A DNA stretch of 64,000 bases, from positions 62,001 through 126,000 of the forward strand of contig NZ_FOQO01000009.1 in assembly GCF_900113765.1 (NCBI RefSeq). Reading direction: 5' to 3'. Position 1 is the stretch's first letter; each line of letters starts with the position of its first letter. The notes under the pieces were generated by a model, which worked only from the letters and a program-made list of their open reading frames with translations, did no database searches and was not told where the DNA came from. Below, in pieces: positions 1 to 8,331 of this stretch. This stretch comes from Parapedobacter indicus (GTDB lineage: Bacteria > Bacteroidota > Bacteroidia > Sphingobacteriales > Sphingobacteriaceae). Both the position numbers and the translations under genes were made by a program.

Positions 1-1
1 T

Positions 2-235
2 GCCATCAACCTGTGGCAGTCGATGGCGTTGTTCTTTCTCTGCAAATTATTATTCGGATTTGGAGGGGGAGGGCCGAAGCGTGGCGGTCCGCGATGGAGA
101 AACGCGGCAATGCGCCAGAAATTTGACCGGATGGATGAATCAGACAAGGAGCGGTTTAAAGCCTATATGCGTGGCAAGTGGTGTCAGTGGAACGGAAACG
201 ACAATCAAAATGAAACTAAAGAGTACGGACGATGA
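2..235 (+). CDS. Small Sphingobacteria-type protein, 5' truncated by the window
   Basis: The frame is open to the left edge. In-frame codons before the ATG at 23 read AINLWQS, so that ATG is probably internal and the start lies outside the window. The visible 77 residues have a short hydrophobic stretch and a glycine-rich turn (FGFGGGG), then a basic, charged tail with an RQKFDRMDESDKERFKAYM segment resembling small conserved proteins of Pedobacter relatives. A single membrane anchor with a cytoplasmic basic tail is plausible. Function is unknown. The stop overlaps the next start (ATGA at 232), so the two genes are probably translationally coupled. Confidence 0.6.
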   Translation, partial: AINLWQSMALFFLCKLLFGFGGGGPKRGGPRWRNAAMRQKFDRMDESDKERFKAYMRGKWCQWNGNDNQNETKEYGR

Positions 236-456
236 CGGAAATATTCATCTACAAGACCAACGTCAGCACACAGGGGCATGTTCAACAAGTCCGAGCGCTT
301 TTTGAACGTGTTTTGTCGATTAAACGATGGACGTTTGATTTGGAAGACTGCGACAAGGTTCTTCGAATAGAAGCTCATGGTCTTCAACGTGAAACTGTTG
401 CCAGCCTGCTGGCAACAGTGGGGATTTTCTGCGAACCGTTGGAATACGAATTATAA
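232..456 (+). CDS. Small HMA-like (ferredoxin-fold) hypothetical protein
   Basis: This 74-residue protein has the size and alternating pattern of a heavy-metal-associated beta-alpha-beta-beta-alpha-beta fold (IYKTNV, a helix, WTFDLEDCDKVLRIEA, a second helix, FCEPLEY). It lacks the CxxC metal-binding loop of true copper chaperones; its cysteines are isolated. It starts on ATGA overlapping the stop of the upstream small gene, which indicates one operon. Similar small proteins occur in Sphingobacteriaceae without an assigned role. The fold is inferred from pattern; the function is not known. Confidence 0.6.
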   Translation: MTEIFIYKTNVSTQGHVQQVRALFERVLSIKRWTFDLEDCDKVLRIEAHGLQRETVASLLATVGIFCEPLEYEL

Positions 457-493
457 GGCACACCCAGTTATAGGCGGGATAAGAAATATTGCT

Positions 494-501
494 TATCTTT
501 G
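494..501 (+). promoter_or_regulatory. Bacteroidota -7 promoter box
   Basis: The sequence TATCTTTG matches the TAnnTTTG consensus exactly and lies 7 bases before the ATG at 509. No convincing -33 TTG is present at the usual spacing. It supports the start of the 43-residue protein and predicts a transcript that is nearly leaderless. Confidence 0.5.
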
Positions 502-508
502 CCCCACA

Positions 509-640
509 ATGGGAATCCAACAACCGGAAAGAGAAGACTATAGCTTTTGGACGAGGTACAAGCGTTTTGCCGGAAATGAGATACTGCTTTATGTAATTAT
601 GGTGGTTGGTATTCTATTGGGAATTATAATATTGAGCTGA
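509..640 (+). CDS. 43-residue single-pass membrane protein
   Basis: The protein has a charged N-terminal half (MGIQQPEREDYSFWTRYKRF) followed by one hydrophobic helix of about 18 residues (LLYVIMVVGILLGIIIL) at the C terminus, so it is probably a tail-anchored inner-membrane microprotein. The start at 509 is chosen because a perfect -7 box ends 8 bases upstream. The longer open frame from 377 overlaps the preceding gene and its extra residues look random. I do not recognise a family. Its reality rests on the promoter match and the clean TM segment. Confidence 0.5.
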   Translation: MGIQQPEREDYSFWTRYKRFAGNEILLYVIMVVGILLGIIILS

Positions 641-691
641 TTGCAATTAATCATATATCAAAACCTAACGTATTCGCAAAGCAGATAAAAC

Positions 692-1678
692 ATGAACCTT
701 AAATTGAAACGTCCGTTGGCTATTTTTGATCTGGAAACCACCGGCGTGAATATATCTACGGATCGAATCGTTGAAATTTCCATCTTAAAGGTTTCCCCCG
801 AAGGCACGGAAACCGTCAAAACCATGAAAATAAATCCGGGAATTCCGATTCCCCCGGAATCGTCGATGTTTCATGGGATTTACGACGAAGACATCAAGGA
901 TGCACCTACATTTAAGGAGGTTGCGCAAGAATTTGCTGCTTTTATTGATAACGCAGATCTGGCGGGTTACAATTCAAACAAATTTGATATCCCGATGTTG
1001 ATGGAGGAATTCATGCGTGCAGGAGTAGATTTTTCGTTGGAGGGCAGACTTTTCGTCGATGTGCAGAATATTTTCCATCAGATGGAGCAGCGCACATTGA
1101 AGGCGGCATACCGGTTTTATTGCGGCTTGGAGCTCGACAACGCCCACAGTGCCGAGGATGACGTCCGTGCCACCTACGAAGTGTTGAAATCTCAGCTGGA
1201 TCGGTATGAGAACATGGAATGGGAGGATAAGGCAGGTAATAAATGTATTCCTGTGATTAATGACGTGGAAGCGCTGCACCGTTTCACCAACCTGAGCCGT
1301 CCGGTAGACTTTGCGGGGCGAATGGTATTCAATGAACAGGGAGAAGAGGTGTTTAATTTTGGAAAGCATAAAGGCCGGTCGGTTGAAGAGGTATTTACCA
1401 TGGAACCCAGCTATTATTCCTGGATGATGCAGGGCGATTTTCCATTATATACAAAGAAGTGTGTGGATAATGTATGGCAGCGCTTTCGTGCCAAACAGAA
1501 GGAGCAACGCCAGACACAAAGAGAAGTCGCTCCCCAAACGAATGCCTCAACACCGCTTCAGCGTCCAGATAAACAATCCGATACACCTCATCGCCAGCAG
1601 CAATCCCGGCCGAAACAAAAGCCCGGTCCGATTACGGATGATATGCTGAAGAATCTACAAGCGAAGTTTGGGAAATGA
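692..1678 (+). CDS. DEDDh 3'-5' exonuclease (DnaQ/PolIII epsilon-like) with ExoX-type C-terminal domain
   Basis: The N-terminal half is a DnaQ-family exonuclease. Exo I is the DLET motif (D13, E15), Exo II lies in NSNKFD (about residue 98), and Exo III is HSAEDD with H152 and D157, giving the DEDDh metal site. From about residue 215 comes a second small domain with the FGKHKG motif found at the end of exodeoxyribonuclease X-like proteins. The last 60 residues are Gln/Pro-rich and probably disordered. At 328 residues it is longer than E. coli epsilon (243). It may act as proofreading subunit or as a stand-alone repair nuclease; this cannot be decided from sequence alone. It is monocistronic. 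Confidence 0.88.
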   Translation: MNLKLKRPLAIFDLETTGVNISTDRIVEISILKVSPEGTETVKTMKINPGIPIPPESSMFHGIYDEDIKDAPTFKEVAQEFAAFIDNADLAGYNSNKFDIPMLMEEFMRAGVDFSLEGRLFVDVQNIFHQMEQRTLKAAYRFYCGLELDNAHSAEDDVRATYEVLKSQLDRYENMEWEDKAGNKCIPVINDVEALHRFTNLSRPVDFAGRMVFNEQGEEVFNFGKHKGRSVEEVFTMEPSYYSWMMQGDFPLYTKKCVDNVWQRFRAKQKEQRQTQREVAPQTNASTPLQRPDKQSDTPHRQQQSRPKQKPGPITDDMLKNLQAKFGK

Positions 1679-1688
1679 CATAGGGATG

Positions 1689-1719
1689 TTGAATGGAATC
1701 GGTGAATCCGTTATCTTTG
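1689..1719 (+). promoter_or_regulatory. trxB promoter (-33 TTG, -7 TATCTTTG)
   Basis: TTG at 1689-1691 and TATCTTTG at 1712-1719 are separated by 20 bases, the normal Bacteroidota spacing. Transcription should start near 1725, leaving a T-rich leader of about 65 bases before the trxB ATG at 1790. Confidence 0.6.
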
Positions 1720-1789
1720 TGCGTTTTAAATTTCGATAGTTGCCTGTCAATTTTTTAGTTTTCGATTTTTTACTTTTGACTTTCATACC

Positions 1790-2737
1790 ATGTCACACGA
1801 ACATATAAAATGTCTGATTATCGGTTCAGGCCCTGCAGGTTATACAGCTGCGATCTATGCGGCCCGGGCAGATTTGAAACCCGTATTGTATACCGGCATC
1901 GTTCCCGGGGGGCAGCTAACGCAAACCACTGAAGTAGAGAATTTCCCAGGCTACCCGGATGGTGTACAAGGACCACAAATGATGGAAGATTTCCGGGCGC
2001 AAGCTGAGCGCTTCGGGACTGATATACGCTTTGGTTACATCACATCGGTGGATTTTTCGGGTGATGTGCATAAGGTTGTCGTTGACGGTGAGCAAACCTT
2101 AACGGCCGACACTGTCATCATTGCTACAGGCGCCACGGCCAAATGGCTGGGCCTTGAAAGCGAGCAAAAGTACAATGGCTTTGGTGTATCCGCCTGCGCC
2201 GTGTGCGATGGCTTCTTTTTCAAAGGGCAGGATATAGCAATCGTAGGTGCAGGTGACACAGCTGCCGAAGAGGCTACCTACCTGGCTAAGCTCGCCAATA
2301 AGGTGCATATGCTGGTACGACGAGATGAATTCCGAGCATCAAAAGCAATGCAGCACCGTGTATTGAATACTCCTAATATCGAGATCCATTATAATACGGA
2401 GACCAAAGAAATTGTAGGAGACGGGCAAAACGTAACCGGCGTGCTGGTATACAACAATCAAACGCTGGAAGAAAGCGTGTTGCCGGTTACCGGATTTTTT
2501 GTGGCCATCGGTCATAAACCCAATACGGAACTGTTCCAGGGAATATTGGAGATGGACACAAACGGTTACCTGATTACCAAACCGGATAGTACAAGCACCA
2601 ACATTGAGGGAGTATTTGCCTGTGGCGACGTACAGGATCACATATACCGGCAGGCAGTTACCGCAGCCGGAACCGGCTGTATGGCGGCATTGGAAGCGGA
2701 ACGGTATCTCGCTGCCAAGGAGTTTTCGATTGCATAA
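1790..2737 (+). CDS. trxB: Thioredoxin-disulfide reductase
   Basis: The enzyme is an NADPH-dependent FAD flavoprotein that reduces thioredoxin in the cytoplasm. The FAD-binding GSGPAGYTAAIYAARA motif is at the N terminus. The redox-active disulfide is C136-A-V-C139 (in SACAVCDG), the NADPH-binding motif is GAGDTAAEE, and the second FAD motif is GVFACGDV near the C terminus. Its length of 315 residues is typical. It has its own promoter and is followed by a convergent rhodanese gene, so it is monocistronic. Family and function are clear. Confidence 0.97.
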   Translation: MSHEHIKCLIIGSGPAGYTAAIYAARADLKPVLYTGIVPGGQLTQTTEVENFPGYPDGVQGPQMMEDFRAQAERFGTDIRFGYITSVDFSGDVHKVVVDGEQTLTADTVIIATGATAKWLGLESEQKYNGFGVSACAVCDGFFFKGQDIAIVGAGDTAAEEATYLAKLANKVHMLVRRDEFRASKAMQHRVLNTPNIEIHYNTETKEIVGDGQNVTGVLVYNNQTLEESVLPVTGFFVAIGHKPNTELFQGILEMDTNGYLITKPDSTSTNIEGVFACGDVQDHIYRQAVTAAGTGCMAALEAERYLAAKEFSIA

Positions 2738-2764
2738 TCGAACCGCATTTGCTTACTCCATACA

Positions 2765-3262
2765 TCAATAAACGGGCGAGCCCGCTTCTAGCCATCGCGA
2801 CCAGTTTTTATCGTACACATGTACCTCTGTAGTCTGTATATTCTGACTGTTGTAGATCGGATTCCCCTGGTTGACCCATTCGTATATACCACCGAATAGC
2901 ATGTAAACGTGCCGGTAACCTGCTTTTTGAAGCTTTTCACCAATCCGCTCACTTCGAGTACCGACTGCACAGTAAACGACGAGTGTATCGGACTTCGGAA
3001 TGTTGTAAACCTCCCGCATATCGAACCAAATGTAGCCAACAGATTGTGCGTACCGAATGTGACTTACTTCAAATTCATCGCCTTCGCGCGTGTCTAGTAA
3101 GATAGCGCCCTGCTTTATCAGCGTGTGTAGCTCGCCTACCGTTACGGCCGGTACACTGTGGCGATATACACTGTTAAGCCGGTCGGCAAATTCAGAATTG
3201 ATCGTTGAATCCTGCTGTAGGCTTCCACAAATCAACTGCGTCAGGGCGAGTAATTTCCACAT
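2765..3262 (-). CDS. Exported rhodanese-like sulfurtransferase
   Basis: This is a single rhodanese domain of about 110 residues after a probable N-terminal signal or anchor (MWKLLALTQLICGSL). The active-site loop is VVYCAVGTRSER with catalytic C98, followed by the helix that usually carries the C-terminal CH2 motif. Rhodaneses move sulfane sulfur between thiols and acceptors such as cyanide. The gene begins one base from the end of the MBL-rhodanese gene (3262 is shared), so the two are co-transcribed and probably work on the same persulfide pool. Whether the leader is cleaved is uncertain. Confidence 0.85.
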   Translation of the reverse strand: MWKLLALTQLICGSLQQDSTINSEFADRLNSVYRHSVPAVTVGELHTLIKQGAILLDTREGDEFEVSHIRYAQSVGYIWFDMREVYNIPKSDTLVVYCAVGTRSERIGEKLQKAGYRHVYMLFGGIYEWVNQGNPIYNSQNIQTTEVHVYDKNWSRWLEAGSPVY

Positions 3263-4605
3263 TAGCTAGCCTGATCAACATCTAAAATATGCGTACTGAT
3301 ATCCTGCACGATCGTATCGGTCAACGCTGACGCCAGGATGCTGGAACCAATGGCCGACCGGTACCCGCCCGCGCAGTGCACGGCAATCGGCTTGTCCGTT
3401 GGGATTTCCTGCAAGCGCTCGCGAAGTTCGGGCAAGGGTATCTGTATCGCATTCTTAACTATCTGGGTGTTCGACTCCTGACGATTCCGGATATCCACGA
3501 TGGTATACGCCTGTTGATGGCTCGCGAAATGTTCGGGATCGAAAGGTGCCGACTTCAAAGGGCCGTCGGTGACTACCAGCGTTGCCGCTATCAGACGTTC
3601 ATAGCCTATCTTTGCCGCTTTTTCAAGCAACTTCCGTAGTTGCACGGGGTCGGCGGCCAATAGGTAGCATGTTTCTTCCGGGCCCACGACGGAACCCAGC
3701 CAAGTTTCAAACCTCGGTCCGTCCGGTATGTTAATCGCTCCCGGCATATGCCCTGAACGGAATTGTTCTGCGGGACGGCCATCAACAATAAGTACCTGAG
3801 GTCTCATCTCATGCGGTCCGACGAGTATCGGGATTGCCTCTATACTCGCTAAGAATGCGTCCGCTCCCTGCTTATTAAGCATTACATCGTATGCAAAGTA
3901 CTTAGGTACAAAAGGAAGCTGATCCAATACCAGCGCCACAAACTCATCCTCGCTCATGGGCTGCAATGCATAGTTTTCACGGATTTCCCGACCAATCGTA
4001 CTATCCAGTTCACTTCCGATGTTTTTTCCGCAGAGTGAACCCGGCCCATGAGCGGGATAAACCCGTACGTCGTGTGGGAGCTTCATCAGTTTTTCGCGTG
4101 TGGTACGATACAATTGTCTAGCCAATGCCCGGGCTTCGGCCCGGATATTTCCGACGTTCTCCCGAAGATCAGGTCGCCCTACATCTCCGACAAATAACGT
4201 GTCGCCAGTGAAAACAGCATGGGGTTGCGCGTGTTCGTCCAACAACAAAATGCTGATGCTATCCGGAGAATGCCCGGGGGTATGGATGGCTTCCAGCTGA
4301 ATGCTTCCCAGTGGAATACGGTCGCCCTCGTCAAACGGTATATAGGGGTATCCGACACCTGCGAGGCTACTGGTATAAATGGGCGCTTCATTTAATTCGT
4401 ATAGCTCCACGTGCGAACTGACAAAATCCGCGTGTGGGTGGGTTTCGATAATCGCCGATATCCGTGCGTGGTGATTTACCGCAAAATCAAGGTACGGTTT
4501 TGGGTTCCGTCCGGGATCTATCAATGCTACCTGGTTTCTACTGATGATGGCATAGGACGCATGTGCCAGTCCTTCGTCGTAAAATCTGTGTACATTCATC
4601 TGCAT
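3262..4605 (-). CDS. MBL-fold hydrolase with two rhodanese domains (persulfide dioxygenase-like)
   Basis: The N-terminal metallo-beta-lactamase domain has the metal motif THPHADF (H56, H58, D60 from the chosen start) followed by H65, as in ETHE1/persulfide dioxygenases, and a later HAGHSPDS-like TPGHSPDS and FTGDTLFVGDVGRPD. Two rhodanese-like domains follow. The first has no cysteine in its loop and is probably structural. The second has CAGGYRS with C411. ETHE1-type enzymes oxidise glutathione or protein persulfides to sulfite. The start is set at 4605 (MQMNVHRF), because a -7 box lies at 4619-4626 and the frame further upstream runs through that promoter; 4599 is an alternative. Confidence 0.88.
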   Translation of the reverse strand: MQMNVHRFYDEGLAHASYAIISRNQVALIDPGRNPKPYLDFAVNHHARISAIIETHPHADFVSSHVELYELNEAPIYTSSLAGVGYPYIPFDEGDRIPLGSIQLEAIHTPGHSPDSISILLLDEHAQPHAVFTGDTLFVGDVGRPDLRENVGNIRAEARALARQLYRTTREKLMKLPHDVRVYPAHGPGSLCGKNIGSELDSTIGREIRENYALQPMSEDEFVALVLDQLPFVPKYFAYDVMLNKQGADAFLASIEAIPILVGPHEMRPQVLIVDGRPAEQFRSGHMPGAINIPDGPRFETWLGSVVGPEETCYLLAADPVQLRKLLEKAAKIGYERLIAATLVVTDGPLKSAPFDPEHFASHQQAYTIVDIRNRQESNTQIVKNAIQIPLPELRERLQEIPTDKPIAVHCAGGYRSAIGSSILASALTDTIVQDISTHILDVDQAS

Positions 4606-4618
4606 GGCATTTGGGAAA

Positions 4619-4626
4619 CAAAGATA
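4619..4626 (-). promoter_or_regulatory. -7 box for the MBL-rhodanese operon
   Basis: The minus strand reads TATCTTTG, an exact TAnnTTTG match, 13 bases before the ATG at 4605. It fixes the start of the MBL-rhodanese gene downstream of the longest open frame. The divergent gene at 4667 begins only about 40 bases away. Confidence 0.5.
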
Positions 4627-4666
4627 GACAAATGTTTTTTGCGAATTTAATTTGTATTTTGGTCGC

Positions 4667-5584
4667 ATGACCGGGCATCACAAACTTATAGCGTTTATAC
4701 TAAGCAACCTGGTGGTAGTCGGTGCTTGGGGCCAGGGAAACATGCCTTTTGCATCCGGCCATACTAACGGAAAGATTACCCACACGGAAATCAATGAAGC
4801 CTCGGGCTTGGTGGCTTCCTCGGCAAATCCGGGTTTTCTCTGGACGCACAACGACAGCGGTGATGCAGCGCGTATTTTTCTCATTGATGATTCCGCGCAA
4901 CTTAAAGCTACTTATTACCTGCAGGGAGTGGATGCCCGCGATTGGGAAGACATCGGTACGATGGAACGCTTTGGGCGAAATTACCTACTGGTAGGGGATA
5001 TCGGCGATAATGGAGGCCGCCGGCCGTATGTTAGTGTTCATATGCTGGAAGAACCCGTGGCAATGGGGGGGAGCGCATACGTGGATACGATTCCAGCGGA
5101 ATGCATTACCTCGTTTGTATTGACGTATGAAAACGGTCCGCGTGATGCCGAATCGCTAATTTTCGATCCTATAGATAACTACCTGTACCTATTCAGCAAA
5201 CGGGAACTCCACGCGGGTATCTATCGAACGGTTCTTCCGGAAAAGCCGGCCGATACATTGGTCTTAACGCAGGTAGGGACGATACCGTATACCTTTATCA
5301 CTTCGGCCGACATCAGTCCAGACGGGACGGAAATATTAATGAAAAACCTCTTGAATGTTTTTTACTGGCAACGGAAATCCGGGGAATCGATGCCTCAAAC
5401 GTTAAGCCGACCAGCAATCCAGTTGCCTTATCGACCTGAGCCACAAGGCGAAGCTATCGCCTTTTCGCGGAATGGCCAAGGCTATTACACCCTGAGTGAA
5501 GCGGTGCTGGGTTTTAATGTTAATTTGTACTTTTACCGGCGACAGGGATCAATTACCGTAAACGCAGTGCAGCGATCTTTTTGA
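4667..5584 (+). CDS. Secreted beta-propeller-like hypothetical protein
   Basis: From the ATG at 4667 the protein starts MTGHHKLIAFILSNLVVVGAWGQ, a good signal peptide, so this start is preferred over the in-frame ATG at 4652. The mature part (about 285 residues) has repeated blade-like motifs: SGLVASSANPGFLWTHNDSG, DARDWEDIGT, YLLVGDIGDNGG and ADISPDGTEILM. These are typical of SMP-30/SdiA-regulated-type propellers in Bacteroidota. No catalytic residues can be assigned. It is divergent from the MBL-rhodanese operon and 44 bases ahead of an exported esterase, perhaps co-transcribed with it. Confidence 0.75.
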   Translation: MTGHHKLIAFILSNLVVVGAWGQGNMPFASGHTNGKITHTEINEASGLVASSANPGFLWTHNDSGDAARIFLIDDSAQLKATYYLQGVDARDWEDIGTMERFGRNYLLVGDIGDNGGRRPYVSVHMLEEPVAMGGSAYVDTIPAECITSFVLTYENGPRDAESLIFDPIDNYLYLFSKRELHAGIYRTVLPEKPADTLVLTQVGTIPYTFITSADISPDGTEILMKNLLNVFYWQRKSGESMPQTLSRPAIQLPYRPEPQGEAIAFSRNGQGYYTLSEAVLGFNVNLYFYRRQGSITVNAVQRSF

Positions 5585-5628
5585 TACCGTTCACAAAGCA
5601 ACTCATGATTCAATAACTAGCTAATAAA

Positions 5629-6438
5629 ATGAAGAACTACTTAATAAGCCTGCTGGCAATGTGGTATGTTGCGGACGTTTATGCCGCCAAAGTGGACACA
5701 ATAGCGGTTGACAGCCGTGCCATGGGCAAAGCCATTAAAACCGTGGTCATTGTACCCGACGACTACGATTCCCTCGACTCTTTGCCCGTTGTATATCTGC
5801 TGCATGGATACAGCGGCAACTATGCCGACTGGGTAACCAAGGCTCCTGAAATTAAAGATATCGCCGATCGCTACCACTTCATGATCGTGTGTCCGGATGG
5901 GGGATACGGCAGCTGGTACTGGGACAGTCCGGTAGACGATTCATTCCAATACGAAACATTTGTATCCCGGGAATTAGTAAAGTGGGTTGACGCTAACTAT
6001 AAGACCCTACGAAGCCGTCAGGGTCGGGCTATTTCTGGGTTAAGTATGGGCGGACACGGCGCGCTGTATCTTGCGATGCGGCATTTGGACGTCTATGGTG
6101 CGGCAGGCAGTACCGCCGGTGGCGTGGATATCCGTCCATTTCCACTCAATTGGGATATGGCCGAACGTCTGGGCAGCTATGCGGATTACCCAGAAAGATG
6201 GGACGCACATACAGTTATCAACCAATTGCATAGACTTACACCCGATACACTGGCATTGGTGATTGACTGTGGCACAGGCGATTTCTTTTACCATGTTAAT
6301 GAACAACTGCATCGGAAACTATTAGACAGAAACATCCCGCATACCTATATTACCGGGCCAGGCGCGCATAATTGGATGTATTGGCAACAATCCATTTGTT
6401 ATCAACTTCTGTATTTTCATGAATTTTTTGGCCGGTAG
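5629..6438 (+). CDS. Exported esterase (esterase D / PF00756 alpha/beta hydrolase)
   Basis: A signal peptide (MKNYLISLLAMWYVADVYA) precedes a PF00756-type esterase. It shows VVYLLHGYSGNYADW (oxyanion region), the nucleophile elbow GLSMGG with S139, an acidic residue in LALVIDCGTGD, and a C-terminal GAHNWMYW supplying the catalytic histidine. The family includes feruloyl, acetyl-xylan and S-formylglutathione esterases. The exported form in Bacteroidota usually acts on acylated carbohydrates, but the substrate cannot be told here because no polysaccharide-utilisation genes are adjacent. Its length of 269 residues is normal. Confidence 0.88.
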   Translation: MKNYLISLLAMWYVADVYAAKVDTIAVDSRAMGKAIKTVVIVPDDYDSLDSLPVVYLLHGYSGNYADWVTKAPEIKDIADRYHFMIVCPDGGYGSWYWDSPVDDSFQYETFVSRELVKWVDANYKTLRSRQGRAISGLSMGGHGALYLAMRHLDVYGAAGSTAGGVDIRPFPLNWDMAERLGSYADYPERWDAHTVINQLHRLTPDTLALVIDCGTGDFFYHVNEQLHRKLLDRNIPHTYITGPGAHNWMYWQQSICYQLLYFHEFFGR

Positions 6439-6526
6439 CGGAGTTCGTCGTAATGCATATGTTTGATTTGATTAACAGGCAGTTAAATCAGAATGTAAAA
6501 AAATAATGACTTTTTTGAATAAATTA

Positions 6527-6559
6527 TTTGACAAAGCCGATAAATTTTCCATACATTTA
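6527..6559 (+). promoter_or_regulatory. Promoter of a short leader RNA before the AraC gene
   Basis: TTTG at 6527-6530 and TACATTTA at 6552-6559 (7 of 8 consensus positions) are 21 bases apart, the normal Bacteroidota arrangement. Transcription would start near 6565, only about 28 bases before a strong terminator. Confidence 0.5.
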
Positions 6560-6564
6560 TTGCT

Positions 6565-6624
6565 CAAACCAACTAATTATAAACTTAAACAGGTCCCGGC
6601 TGTTAACACAACCGGGACTTTTTT
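6565..6624 (+). ncRNA. Candidate ~60-nt leader RNA / attenuator upstream of araC-type gene
   Basis: The predicted transcript begins near 6565, after the promoter at 6527-6559, and ends at the terminator with its T tract at 6619-6624. The segment 6565-6592 is A-rich, has no ATG, and shows no obvious stem. The AraC-family gene starts 25 bases after the T tract with no visible promoter of its own, so its transcription may depend on read-through. A free-standing sRNA is the alternative reading. The evidence is sequence only. Confidence 0.4.
6593..6624 (+). terminator. Intrinsic terminator before the AraC-type gene
   Basis: GTCCCGG (6593-6599) pairs perfectly with CCGGGAC (6612-6618) around a 12-base loop and is followed by six T residues. 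It lies 150 bases after the esterase stop, and a promoter-like sequence intervenes, so it may terminate a short separate transcript rather than the esterase mRNA. Confidence 0.8.
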
Positions 6625-6649
6625 GTTAATAAGTTGAAAGAAAAGTACC

Positions 6650-7507
6650 ATGCTTAAGGCTTCCCTGGAATACCTACATCCGCAAGGCGACCATTCGTTT
6701 CTGTTGCGTAGTTTCGGACCCGAAGCTTTCGATGCACCTTATCATTTCCATACTGCCTATGAGCTCACTTACATCACCGGGGGGAGGGGCAAGCGGTATA
6801 TTGGTAGCCACCAGGACAATTTCGGGCCGGGTGACTTAGTCCTTATCGGCCCAGACATTCCGCATTGCTGGAAACTGGAGCCTACCGATTCATCGGATGC
6901 AGGAGCTATCGTCGTCCATTTTTCAGAAGATACACTGGGGCCAACGTTGCTGGCCAAGACCGAGATGGAAGCCGTTACTAAATTTCTCGAACGTGCGAAA
7001 ATCGGTATCTATTTTACAGCGCCGATTTCGGATCAAATAGGCAAGCGGCTGGATTCCTTAGCCAGGGAGACGGAATTTTATCGTTTTACCGGATTACTGG
7101 AAGTCCTCCAACAGCTTTCAGACGACGTCACTTGCACGGTTTTCAGTCAGCAAGACACCGTGGCGATTCAGCCCCGTGCTTCGCAACAGCGCATAAGCCC
7201 GGTGTTTGCGTATCTGGTGGAAAATTACCGGAGCAAAGTTTCGCTGGAGGAGGCAGCATCTCTTGCCCACATGACGCCTCAGGCTTTCTGCAAATACTTC
7301 AAAAAGACAACCAGGAAAACGTTCATGGAAACAGTTATGGAATATCGAATCAACTATGCCGCACAACAATTGATTCAAACGGAGAAACCAGTGTCCGATA
7401 TCTCCTTCCAGAGCGGATTTTCCGACGTCTCATTTTTCTATCGGACATTCAAGAGAAAAATGAAGCTCAGTCCGCTGAATTACCGGCGCCGTTTCATGCT
7501 GCACTAA
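6650..7507 (+). CDS. AraC-family transcriptional regulator with N-terminal cupin
   Basis: Residues 1-110 form a cupin-like sensor (PYHFHTAYELTYI, GPGDLVLIGPDIPHCW). Residues about 180-285 form the two-helix-turn-helix AraC DNA-binding domain, with the first HTH at SLEEAASLAHMTPQAFCKYFKK and the second at PVSDISFQSGFSDVSFFYRTFKR. Proteins of this build usually sense a sugar or small ligand and activate nearby genes. The gene is convergent with the PhyH gene, their 3' ends overlapping by four bases. A terminator lies 25 bases upstream of the ATG, suggesting attenuation of its expression. Ligand and targets are unknown. Confidence 0.9.
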   Translation: MLKASLEYLHPQGDHSFLLRSFGPEAFDAPYHFHTAYELTYITGGRGKRYIGSHQDNFGPGDLVLIGPDIPHCWKLEPTDSSDAGAIVVHFSEDTLGPTLLAKTEMEAVTKFLERAKIGIYFTAPISDQIGKRLDSLARETEFYRFTGLLEVLQQLSDDVTCTVFSQQDTVAIQPRASQQRISPVFAYLVENYRSKVSLEEAASLAHMTPQAFCKYFKKTTRKTFMETVMEYRINYAAQQLIQTEKPVSDISFQSGFSDVSFFYRTFKRKMKLSPLNYRRRFMLH

Positions 7508-8331
7508 AGCAATAACGGATTCAAATCCGAGTCTGCCAATGATCCCGGTGCTTTATTGCCAAGCCACGTCTTCAGGTCATTTTCCTGGAAGCTGTGCTGC
7601 GGCGGTGCAATCCGGGTGCCGTCGGCATAATAGATAATGGTCATAACCTCACGCATCCGTTGTCCCTCATTTCCGGGTGCGTTGTGTATGGTAAACCCAT
7701 TGTGCCAAGTGGCGTCACCTGCCTTCAATGCAGCCGGCCTGACCAACGGAAACCGGTGTTGACGGACATATTGTTCAAATGCGTCTTCCGATTCGTCAGA
7801 GATCACCAAGTCGGATACCGCACCTTCCCGATGGGATCCGGATGCGAAGGTAAGCATCCCCATATCCGGATTCGGGATATCCACCAGCGGCATCCACATG
7901 GTAATTGTCTTATTGGCGGCCAATGGCCAATAGTTTTGATCCTGATGCCACGGGGTGGGGCCGCCACCCGGTTCTTTAAATAGTGCCTGATCGTGATACA
8001 GCCGGACATTTTCAACACCGAGCAGCTTGGCTGCGATATAAGCGAAACGTTTAGCCAATACAAACTTCTTTACGCTTTCGTCCACACGCCACAAATTCAT
8101 AATCTGCAAAAAAGCTTTGCCATAGGTGTCACGTTCCGCAAGACTCCGTTTTTCGTCATTAAACCGGTTCACCGCACTGCTTATCACGCGCTGATAAACG
8201 GTTATTTCCTGTTCATTGAGTAGGTCTAAGGTCTGTACGTGACCGTTCCGTTCAAATTCCTGCACCTGCTCGCCCTGGATTTCATACCGGTTATCCAGAT
8301 CGGGGAGTATATCCATTGTTGTTTCCATCAT
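7504..8331 (-). CDS. Phytanoyl-CoA dioxygenase (PhyH) family Fe(II)/2-oxoglutarate oxygenase
   Basis: The double-stranded beta-helix oxygenase motif is present: H129-Q-D131 in GPTPWHQDQNYWP and the distal histidine H216 in WHNGFTIHNAPGN. A cosubstrate-binding arginine is probable in the following GQRMREVM segment. PhyH-family enzymes hydroxylate small molecules or lipids using O2 and 2-oxoglutarate. The substrate cannot be inferred. No signal peptide is visible. The start is uncertain between residues 1 and 6 (MMETTM). Its neighbour across the shared 3' end is an AraC regulator. Confidence 0.88.
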   Translation of the reverse strand: MMETTMDILPDLDNRYEIQGEQVQEFERNGHVQTLDLLNEQEITVYQRVISSAVNRFNDEKRSLAERDTYGKAFLQIMNLWRVDESVKKFVLAKRFAYIAAKLLGVENVRLYHDQALFKEPGGGPTPWHQDQNYWPLAANKTITMWMPLVDIPNPDMGMLTFASGSHREGAVSDLVISDESEDAFEQYVRQHRFPLVRPAALKAGDATWHNGFTIHNAPGNEGQRMREVMTIIYYADGTRIAPPQHSFQENDLKTWLGNKAPGSLADSDLNPLLL

